DNA from: Leptotrichia sp. HSP-536
Lineage (GTDB): Bacteria > Fusobacteriota > Fusobacteriia > Fusobacteriales > Leptotrichiaceae
NCBI RefSeq assembly: GCF_041199985.1
Contig: NZ_CP165647.1
Coordinates: 2,108,001 to 2,172,000 of the forward strand
Length of the DNA stretch: 64,000 nt
Reading direction: 5' to 3'
The notes under the pieces are model-generated. The model had not been told where the DNA came from, searched no databases, and saw only the letters and a list, made by a program, of their open reading frames with translations. Below are positions 36,337 through 43,933 of this stretch, piece after piece (position 1 is the first letter of the stretch; each line of letters opens with the position of its first letter). A program made the translations under genes and the position numbers.

Positions 36337-37155
36337 TTAAAATTCAAAAAACTCCTCAATCGTAGTTTTCAGCCCATGCTCCACATTCGATGTCGAAACA
36401 AATTTAGCTATTTCCTTAATTTCAGGAATAGCATTTTCTACAGCCACAGGCATTCCCACGTATTCCAGCAACGGTTTATCGTTCGCACTATCACCAACTG
36501 CAATCATTTCCTCGGGCTTTATATTTTCAATTTCTCCCAATTTTTTCAATGTTTTCCCTTTATCTACATTTTTGTTGGCAATTTCTAGAAAGATTGGTTT
36601 TGAAATGGCGATAAAATAATCATTCCCATGAACTTTATTCATGTGTTCCTGAGCAATCAATACTTCCTCAGGCTTTCCAATAATCATACATTTTGTAGTT
36701 TTATCAATTCCTCTTTTCTCCAAGTCTTCAAGTGTATCGAATTTTTGAAATTTCATCTTGCATTGATCGGCTTCATACATTACTCCATCTGTCGCTTCAG
36801 TTCCATAAATTGTGTCTCCAACGTACAAAATCATCGGAACATTTATTTCCTTTGAGACTTTATAAACATTTTCAATATCTTTTTTCTCCAGCCCTTCGTG
36901 GAAAATCACTTCGTTTGTCTTCATATCAATTAATTCACCACCGTTAAATGCTAAGACATAGCCTTCATATTTGTCCATTTGAAGCTCTTTTGCATACTCA
37001 AGCATCGCATAGCTTGGTCTACCGCTCGCAAGTACAAATTTAACATCTTTTTCTCTCTGAACTTTAATAATTGCCTCAACATTTTCCTTTGTTATCCCAT
37101 GCTTCTCATCAAGCAATGTTCCATCCATATCAGTTGCAATTAATTTGTAATTCAT
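36337..37155 (-). CDS. Cof-type HAD-superfamily phosphatase
   Basis: 272 aa cytoplasmic hydrolase of the HAD IIB (Cof/YidA) type, acting on sugar phosphates or related small molecules. Motif I D-M-D-G-T-L-L-D carries nucleophile Asp8 and acid Asp10. Motif II V-L-A-S-G-R-P and motif IV V-G-D-S-A-N-D-K-P-L-L are clear. A type C2 cap lies between them. It starts 22 bp after the threonine aldolase gene, so the two are likely co-transcribed. Confidence 0.9.
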   Translation of the reverse strand: MNYKLIATDMDGTLLDEKHGITKENVEAIIKVQREKDVKFVLASGRPSYAMLEYAKELQMDKYEGYVLAFNGGELIDMKTNEVIFHEGLEKKDIENVYKVSKEINVPMILYVGDTIYGTEATDGVMYEADQCKMKFQKFDTLEDLEKRGIDKTTKCMIIGKPEEVLIAQEHMNKVHGNDYFIAISKPIFLEIANKNVDKGKTLKKLGEIENIKPEEMIAVGDSANDKPLLEYVGMPVAVENAIPEIKEIAKFVSTSNVEHGLKTTIEEFFEF

Positions 37156-37177
37156 AAAATCCTCTCACTTTCTCTAT

Positions 37178-38206
37178 TTATAATAATTTTACTAATTCAT
37201 TCAAATCTTTTTCTGTAGTTGCCCAGCTTGTCGCTAGCCTTATCACTGTGTGATTTTCATCATATTTTTCCCAGAATGAAAAACTTACGTTTTTTGCCAG
37301 CTCTTCCATTTTCGTATTTTCAATTATAATAAACTGCTGATTTGTAGGTGATTCAAGATAAAATCTGTAATTTTTTTCGTGCAGAATATTTTTTAATTTT
37401 TCAGCCAAATCTATTGCATGCTTTCCAATTTTTTTGTACAAATCGTTTGAAAATAATGTGTCAAACTGTACTCCAAGCAGCCTTCCTTTTGCAAGCAATA
37501 CCCCGTGCTGCTTTATTCTTGTTACAAAATTCTTTGGTGTATTATTTTTTGTAAAAACAATCGCTTCCCCAAGCAATGCTCCAACTTTGGTCCCTCCAAA
37601 ATAAAAAACATCACAAAGCCGTGAGATATCTGGAAGTGTAAGATCCGTATTCTTTGCCATAAGCCCATATGCCAGCCTTGCTCCGTCCAAAAATAACGGG
37701 ATCTCGTATTTTTTACAAGTCTTTGAAATTTCTGTCAGCTCTTTTTTCGAGTACAAAGTTCCATATTCTGTCGGATGTGAAATATAAACCATTCCAGGAA
37801 AAACCATATGTTCGCGATTTTCGTCTGCATAAAATGTATGTAAATATTCCTTCAGCTCATTAACATCAATTTTCCCACTATGGTGGTGTGGCAATGTCAA
37901 AACCTTATGCCCTGTAAATTCAATCGCTCCAGCCTCATGTATCGCAATATGCCCTGTTTCAGCCGCAATTACACCTTCATAAGACTCCAGCATCGAATTA
38001 ATCACAACCGCATTAGCCTGTGTTCCACCAGTCAAAAAATGCACGTCCGCATTCTTCACTTCACAAACTTTCCTAATTTTTGCTTTCGCACTTTCACAGT
38101 ATTTATCAGCTCCATACCCTGCCAAATTCTCAAAATTAGTCTTCACAACCGCCTTCAAAATCTCCTGACAAGCCCCTTGCGTATAATCATTTGCAAAATA
38201 TAACAT
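37178..38206 (-). CDS. Low-specificity threonine aldolase (beta-eliminating lyase family)
   Basis: About 342 aa PLP enzyme that splits threonine or allo-threonine into glycine and acetaldehyde. The N-terminus F-A-N-D-Y-T-Q-G-A is typical. The PLP lysine is in Y-F-G-G-T-K-V-G-A-L, and F-L-D-G-A-R-L-A supplies the Asp and Arg. The start is placed at the ATG at 38206 after AGAAAGG. A longer open frame to 38335 runs into the insertion sequence and has no site. Its promoter (38246-38275) lies between the start and the IS end. Confidence 0.9.
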   Translation of the reverse strand: MLYFANDYTQGACQEILKAVVKTNFENLAGYGADKYCESAKAKIRKVCEVKNADVHFLTGGTQANAVVINSMLESYEGVIAAETGHIAIHEAGAIEFTGHKVLTLPHHHSGKIDVNELKEYLHTFYADENREHMVFPGMVYISHPTEYGTLYSKKELTEISKTCKKYEIPLFLDGARLAYGLMAKNTDLTLPDISRLCDVFYFGGTKVGALLGEAIVFTKNNTPKNFVTRIKQHGVLLAKGRLLGVQFDTLFSNDLYKKIGKHAIDLAEKLKNILHEKNYRFYLESPTNQQFIIIENTKMEELAKNVSFSFWEKYDENHTVIRLATSWATTEKDLNELVKLL

Positions 38207-38245
38207 AAATTTTTCCTTTCTGTAAAACTGGCGCTTTATATTGGT

Positions 38246-38275
38246 ATTATACAGGAAATTGGGAGAAAAGTCCAA
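38246..38275 (-). promoter_or_regulatory. Promoter of the threonine aldolase unit
   Basis: Minus-strand -10 TATAAT (38246-38251) with TTGGAC (38270-38275) at 18 bp, just 16 bp inside the IS insertion point, so the insertion spared it. Confidence 0.45.
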
Positions 38276-38281
38276 CTTATA

Positions 38282-38291
38282 AAAGTTTAAA
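38282..38291. repeat. Left 10-bp target-site duplication of the IS
   Basis: AAAGTTTAAA directly outside the left inverted repeat; the same 10 bp recurs at 39799-39808 outside the right one. Confidence 0.8.
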
Positions 38292-39798
38292 GACAGAGTA
38301 AAAAATATAGGGGCAGTCATTAAATACCACAGCAAATCTTTTTTGACTGCTTTTTTAAAATATTTTACTTTGTGATATTTCTTTCAAGACTTCCCTAGTC
38401 GGACATTCTCCTCCTCTCAAATATGGCAGATTTGTGCTTTTTCCTGTTTCATTAACAATTTCTGGCAAGCATTCCATCTCTATTGCCTTTTCTAGTGAAC
38501 TCGTTCTTTTGCCACTAAAGTACAGTTCATATGCCTTTTCCCTGTTTTTTCCATAGTTTGCAAAAAAGGTGTGATATAACGCTCTTGCCTTTATCTTCCT
38601 TCCTGAAAATGCTTTCGGCCTGCTTGACAAAAATCTTGAGCATTCGTGGGACACAAGGGCTTCCGTCCTTGAGCCTATGTAATCCTCTTCAGTATATATC
38701 CTTCTTATCTTCTCATACTGGTTAAGCAGCATCTTCATCTGTTCCTTCCTTCTCTGGCTCACATTCTCTTTTTCCTTGAAATTCTCATAAAAATTTTCAA
38801 GTTCTGCAAAGTTATCTTTCTCAAGCCACCTGTAAAGATTTTTTGATATTTCCTTGTCCTTCTTGGAAATTTCAACTATAGCTTTTACTAGATGAAACTT
38901 GTCATAAATGTGTATCGGATTGTAAATCCTAAGCTCCCCTGCAAAGCTGTCTATCCATATTCCCCCATCAGAGCTTCTTCTTGTCCATATTGTATCTCTT
39001 TTCAAGATAGTTAAGCACATATTCCGACACTTCCTCAAGCGGTACGGATGTAGGAAACATTATTGTGTGCTTGTCAATAAGTTTGTTTCTGTCCCTGCAG
39101 ATTTATCAATTCCACGATGTATTGAAACCAACCTCATATATGTGTTTTTACTTTTTCTGCATTTCATATGGTCTTCATCAATCTCCATATATACTGGCGA
39201 ATCGTCATCCCTTTCAAATCTTTCAATATCAAGTTTCGGTATTTCAAAAGAATTGACAAGATTATACACAGTAGCCCTTGAAACACCGTAAGTTTTTGCA
39301 AGAAATGAAGCCGTAGCATATTGATACTCAAAAAGTATAGTAAAAATCAGCTCCTCAGAAAGCCGTCTGTACCGCTTAAGCCCAATTTTTTCATCAATGT
39401 AGTAGTGAATGCCTGTTTTCTTGTCTACATATTTTCGACGTTCAAAAGTGACATGCCCGAAGGCAGTAGTAACAGTTCTTTTAACAAATCCTTTGCTTTT
39501 AAATTTATCTTTTCTTTTATCGGAATGAAAAAAGGCATCATCAACTCTTTTGACATAAACTCTAAACAGTGTTTCAAAGGCCTTTGAGATAAACAGCTTA
39601 AACTGCTGCTCAAACGGAAGTCTGAAGGAAAAAATATTTTTAAAAAAAGTCTTTACAAGCGAGAAAAAATCTGATATTCTAATCATAGAGGGAACCACCT
39701 TTCAATAGAGTTTGGCGATTATATTGTAACTGGTTTTCTCTTTTTTGTTAATTTGAAATTTAATTAAATTTATTTGCCCCTATATTTTTTACTCTGTC
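38292..39798 (-). mobile_element. ISLre2-family insertion sequence (1507 bp, decayed transposase)
   Basis: Perfect 24-bp terminal inverted repeats at 38292-38315 and 39775-39798 (beginning GACAGAGTAA), flanked by a 10-bp direct repeat. Size, repeat length and a UPF0236-type transposase fit the ISLre2 family. A hairpin with T-run (38313-38319 / 38344-38350, TTTTTT after it) sits inside the left end. The transposase is frameshifted, so this copy is not autonomous. Confidence 0.88.
38355..39698 (-). pseudogene. Frameshifted ISLre2 (UPF0236) transposase
   Basis: Two open pieces (39060-39698 and 38355-39038) cover N- and C-terminal parts of one UPF0236 transposase. The N-part has the HTH-like S-F-L-A-K-T-Y-G-V-S-R-A-T-V-Y and an acidic M-E-I-D-E-D-H. 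The C-part has S-S-D-G-G-I-W-I-D and R-T-E-A-L-V-S-H-E-C-S. At about 39105 the frame shifts: the expected continuation N-K-L-I-D-K-H-T-I-M-F-P runs in another frame. It shifts again near 38980, where D-K-K-K-L meets a stop just before S-S-D-G-G. Two independent lesions argue for decay rather than one sequencing error. Confidence 0.88.
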
Positions 39799-40037
39799 AA
39801 AGTTTAAATCCATTTTCTATTTCTTCTATTAGTGCAATAATATTTGTTGCTCTGCCTTCATAATTTTGAATTTCTTTATAACTTTCTTCATAAATGTTCC
39901 AAGTTTCATTTCACTTTGTGAAAATTAACTTTTAAAATCTTTTTTCAATTTATTTATAGTTCTGTTTCATACATGGGAATGTTTCCTGGAACTGAAATTA
40001 AAAATAAAAAATAATAGAAAGAAAAGATAAAAAGTAA
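39799..40037. other. Right target duplication plus remnant of an unidentified gene
   Basis: 39799-39808 repeats AAAGTTTAAA (right target copy). On the minus strand about 39800-39905 translates as a short piece ending I-E-E-I-E-N-G-F-K-L (W-N-I-Y-E-E-S-Y-K-E upstream), with a stop just before it and no start. Without the IS it would have ended G-F-K-L-L. It looks like the C-terminal stub of a lost gene. The rest to the oxidoreductase promoter shows nothing definite. Confidence 0.4.
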
Positions 40038-40066
40038 TTGCAAATTTGGACTAGAAAATATATAAT
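40038..40066 (+). promoter_or_regulatory. Promoter of the pyruvate:ferredoxin oxidoreductase gene
   Basis: -35 TTGCAA (40038-40043), 17-bp spacer, -10 TATAAT (40061-40066). Confidence 0.6.
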
Positions 40067-40130
40067 TATAGTATATGAAATTTTATAATTAGGAAAAAAG
40101 TTATGAAATTTCTAATTTTTGGAGGGAAAA

Positions 40131-43100
40131 ATGACAAAAAATATGAAAACAATGGATGGTAACCAAGCTGCAGCTCACATAGCGTACGCATTTACGGAAG
40201 TTGCCGGAATTTATCCGATTACTCCGTCATCAACTATGTCAGAGCTTGTAGATCAATGGGCATCATACGGAAAGGAAAATTTATTTGGAATGCCGGTAAA
40301 GGTTGTGGAAATGCAATCAGAGGCTGGAGCTGCGGGGATTGTACATGGATCGTTGCAGACTGGGGCTTTGACTACGACGTTTACTGCTTCTCAAGGATTG
40401 TTATTAAAAATACCTAATATGTATAAAATATCTGGGGAATTGCTGCCAGGGGTAATGCATGTTGCGGCAAGAGCAATTTCTACACAGGCGTTGTCAATAT
40501 TTGGAGATCATCAGGATATTTATGCGGCTAGAATGACAGGATGGGCTATGCTTGCGACAAGTTCAGTTCAGGAAGTTATGGATCTAGCTGGAATTGCACA
40601 TTTGTCAGCAATTAAGTCGAGAGTGCCTGTAATGCACTTTTTTGACGGATTTAGGACTTCGCATGAAATAAACAAGGTAGAAGTTATGGATTATGAATTT
40701 CTTGAAAGCCTGCTTGATAAAAAAGCTGTGCAGGAATTTAGAGAAAGAGCATTAAATCCAGAAAAACCTGTAACAAGGGGAACAGCTCAAAATGATGATA
40801 TTTATTTTCAGGCAAGGGAGGCTCAAAATAGATTTTATGAAGCTGTGCCTGATATTGTAAATGATTATATGAAAAAAATTAGTGAAAAGACTGGACGGAA
40901 CTATGCACCTTTTGTTTACTATGGTTCAGAAAATGCTGAAAGAGTTATTATTGCAATGGGTTCTGTAAATGAAACAATTAAGGAAGTTGTAGATTACCTT
41001 AATAAAAATGGTGAAAATGTGGGAGCATTGAATGTCCACTTGTATCGTCCATTTTCCAGTAAGTATTTTTTTGATGCAATGCCGAAAAGCGTGAAAAAAA
41101 TCGCTGTACTTGATAGGACAAAGGAGCCTGGAGCATTGGGAGAGCCATTATATATGGATGTAAAGGCACTTTACTATGGAAGGGAAAATGCACCGGAAAT
41201 TGTTGGCGGAAGATACGGACTTTCATCAAAGGATACAACGCCTGAACAAATTGTGGCAGTATTTAAAAATCTTGCTCAAAAAGAGCCTAAAAATAATTTC
41301 ACAATTGGAATTATTGACGATGTTACATTTACATCTTTGGCATTAGAAGATGAAGTATTTACTGGAAATGAAGATGTGAAAGGCTGTCTGTTTTTTGGGC
41401 TTGGTTCGGATGGGACAGTTGGGGCGAATAAAAATTCGATAAAAATTATTGGAGATAAGACAGATTTATATGCACAAGGTTATTTTGCATACGATTCTAA
41501 AAAATCAGGCGGGGTAACACGTTCGCATTTGAGGTTTAGCAAAAAGCCGATACGTTCGACTTATCTGGTAAAAAAACCTAATTTTGTTGCCTGTTCAGTG
41601 CCTGCGTATTTGGGAAAGTACGATATGATTTCAGGGTTGCGTGAAGGTGGAATATTTTTATTAAATACAATATGGGATAAGGAAAAATTGATAAAATATG
41701 TTCCAAATGAGATAAAAAGGGAACTGGCACGTAAAAAAGCTAAATTTTACTTGATAAATGCAACAGAAATCGCAAAGGAAATTGGGCTTGGAAATAGGAC
41801 AAACACTATTATGCAGTCTGCATTTTTCTATCTGTCCGAAGTAATTCCTCACGAAGAAGCAAAGGAATATATGAAAGAATATGCTGAAAAAAGTTACGGA
41901 AGAAAAGGACGGGATATTGTTCAGAAAAACTGGGATGCGATTGACAGGGGAATTGAAGGGCTGGATGAAGTTGAAGTACTGCCTGAATGGGCAGATCTTG
42001 AAGTTGATGAAAGAATCATTGACGATGCAAAGCCTGAATTTGTAAAAAAGGTTGCTGATCCAATTAACCATATGAAAGGTGAAGAATTACCAGTTTCGAC
42101 ATTTTTAGGACGGGAAGATGGAACATTTGAACACGGGACTACACATTATGAAAAAAGGGGGATTGCCGATGAAGTGCCAGAATGGCAGCCTGATATGTGT
42201 ATACAATGTAACCAGTGTGCTTATGTTTGTCCACACGCTGTAATACGTCCGTTTCTGATTGACGAGGAAGAAATGGCAAAAGCTCCAGAAGGAATGCCGA
42301 CAATAAAGGCATTGGGACGTGGAATGAACGACTTGAACTATAAAATTCAAGTATCACCACTGGACTGTACAGGATGCAGTGCTTGTGTAGATGTGTGTCC
42401 TGCTCCTCGTGGAAAAGCCATTGTTATGAAACCAATTCAATCTCAAATTGAAAGAAATGAAGTTGAATATACAGATTACTTATTTAACAATGTTTCATAC
42501 AAGGACAAAATTTTAGGAAAAAATACTGTAAAAGGCTCACAATTTGCAAAACCGCTGTTTGAATTTTCGGGAGCGTGTGCAGGTTGTGGAGAAACACCTT
42601 ATATTAAATTGGTAACACAGTTGTTTGGGGAACGTATGATTGTGGCAAATGCGACAGGATGTTCTTCAATTTATGGAGCTTCTGCACCGTCTACGCCTTA
42701 TACAACTGCTGAAAGCGGTTGCGGGCCTGCATGGGCTTCTTCACTATTTGAAGATAACGCTGAATATGGATATGGGATGTTTCAGGCTGTAAATACGATT
42801 CGACATAGAATTTTAAAGAGAATGAATGAAATAAAAGCTGATGTTTCAATGGAACTTTCTGATTTGTTCACTTTATTTGAAGAAAACTTTGATGATGGGG
42901 ACAAAACTACGGAAATACGTGATAAACTGGTAGCTTTAATGGAAAAGGAAAATTTAGAAAATACAAATGAAAAAGTAAAAAGTAACATAGCTGAAATATT
43001 AGAATTGAAACAGTATCTAATCAAAAAATCCATCTGGATGTTTGGTGGAGATGGTTGGGCTTATGACATTGGATTTGGCGGGCTTGATCACGTGCTGGCT

Positions 43101-43694
43101 TCTGGAGATGATGTTAATATTCTTGTGCTTGATACTGAAGTTTACTCAAATACAGGAGGACAGGCTTCAAAATCTTCAAGAGCAGGAGCAGTTGCGAAAT
43201 TTGCAGCTTCAGGAAAACCGGCAAAGAAAAAAGATTTAGCTGCAATACTGATGACTTATGGAAATATTTATGTTGCTAAAGTGTCAATGGGTGCAAATCA
43301 GAATCAGACACTGAAAGCAATAAGAGAAGCAGAGGCTTATCCAGGGCCATCAATAATAATCGCTTATTCACCTTGTATAGAACATGGAATAAAAGCTGGT
43401 ATGGGTAAATTCCAGACAGAAGAAAAACTGGCAACAGAAGTAGGATACTGGCCAATTTTCAGATTTGATCCAAGACTCGCTGAAAAAGGGAAAAATCCAC
43501 TTCAACTGGATACAAGAAATCCAGCTTGGGACAAATACGAAGATTTCCTGCTAGGAGAACGAAGATATGCAACCTTAGCCGCAGAATTTCCTGAAAAAGC
43601 CAAAGAATTACTTGAAGCAAACTTAAAGAATGCCAAAGATAACTGGAATTACTACAAACGAATGGCAGCAATGGATTATTCAACAGAAGAATAA
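40131..43694 (+). CDS. nifJ: Pyruvate:ferredoxin (flavodoxin) oxidoreductase
   Basis: About 1187 aa homodimeric enzyme turning pyruvate and CoA into acetyl-CoA, CO2 and reduced ferredoxin. Domain I at the N-terminus is G-I-Y-P-I-T-P-S-S-T-M-S-E. Two 4Fe-4S ferredoxin motifs follow in the middle: C-I-Q-C-N-Q-C-A-Y-V-C-P and C-T-G-C-S-A-C-V-D-V-C-P. A third cluster is bound by C-A-G-C-G-E-T-P and A-T-G-C-S-S-I-Y-G. The thiamine-diphosphate motif is G-D-G-W-A-Y-D-I-G-F-G-G ... Y-S-N-T-G-G-Q. The ATG at 40131 follows GGAGGG; an upstream in-frame TTG at 40119 lies in that site. It feeds acetyl-CoA to AdhE. Confidence 0.96.
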   Translation: MTKNMKTMDGNQAAAHIAYAFTEVAGIYPITPSSTMSELVDQWASYGKENLFGMPVKVVEMQSEAGAAGIVHGSLQTGALTTTFTASQGLLLKIPNMYKISGELLPGVMHVAARAISTQALSIFGDHQDIYAARMTGWAMLATSSVQEVMDLAGIAHLSAIKSRVPVMHFFDGFRTSHEINKVEVMDYEFLESLLDKKAVQEFRERALNPEKPVTRGTAQNDDIYFQAREAQNRFYEAVPDIVNDYMKKISEKTGRNYAPFVYYGSENAERVIIAMGSVNETIKEVVDYLNKNGENVGALNVHLYRPFSSKYFFDAMPKSVKKIAVLDRTKEPGALGEPLYMDVKALYYGRENAPEIVGGRYGLSSKDTTPEQIVAVFKNLAQKEPKNNFTIGIIDDVTFTSLALEDEVFTGNEDVKGCLFFGLGSDGTVGANKNSIKIIGDKTDLYAQGYFAYDSKKSGGVTRSHLRFSKKPIRSTYLVKKPNFVACSVPAYLGKYDMISGLREGGIFLLNTIWDKEKLIKYVPNEIKRELARKKAKFYLINATEIAKEIGLGNRTNTIMQSAFFYLSEVIPHEEAKEYMKEYAEKSYGRKGRDIVQKNWDAIDRGIEGLDEVEVLPEWADLEVDERIIDDAKPEFVKKVADPINHMKGEELPVSTFLGREDGTFEHGTTHYEKRGIADEVPEWQPDMCIQCNQCAYVCPHAVIRPFLIDEEEMAKAPEGMPTIKALGRGMNDLNYKIQVSPLDCTGCSACVDVCPAPRGKAIVMKPIQSQIERNEVEYTDYLFNNVSYKDKILGKNTVKGSQFAKPLFEFSGACAGCGETPYIKLVTQLFGERMIVANATGCSSIYGASAPSTPYTTAESGCGPAWASSLFEDNAEYGYGMFQAVNTIRHRILKRMNEIKADVSMELSDLFTLFEENFDDGDKTTEIRDKLVALMEKENLENTNEKVKSNIAEILELKQYLIKKSIWMFGGDGWAYDIGFGGLDHVLASGDDVNILVLDTEVYSNTGGQASKSSRAGAVAKFAASGKPAKKKDLAAILMTYGNIYVAKVSMGANQNQTLKAIREAEAYPGPSIIIAYSPCIEHGIKAGMGKFQTEEKLATEVGYWPIFRFDPRLAEKGKNPLQLDTRNPAWDKYEDFLLGERRYATLAAEFPEKAKELLEANLKNAKDNWNYYKRMAAMDYSTEE

Positions 43695-43735
43695 ATTTAA
43701 ATTAAAATAAAATTTATTTTTTATAAAAAGAAATT

Positions 43736-43765
43736 CCCCTTTATTTTAGGGGTTTTTCTTATTTT
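43736..43765 (+). terminator. Terminator of the pyruvate:ferredoxin oxidoreductase gene
   Basis: Arms CCCCT / AGGGG around an AT loop followed by TTTTTCTT. Confidence 0.6.
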
Positions 43766-43933
43766 TTAGAAAAAAATTAGAATAGTTGGCATTTATTTTG
43801 ATAAAAAAATGTGGTAAAATTATGTAGGTATTCAAATAATTTATTTTAGGTTATTTAGATTAATAATTATTTTTTTTATTTATATATTTTAAGGGGAGAG
43901 TTACAAAAAAGTTTAATTAAGAGGGGAAAAACT

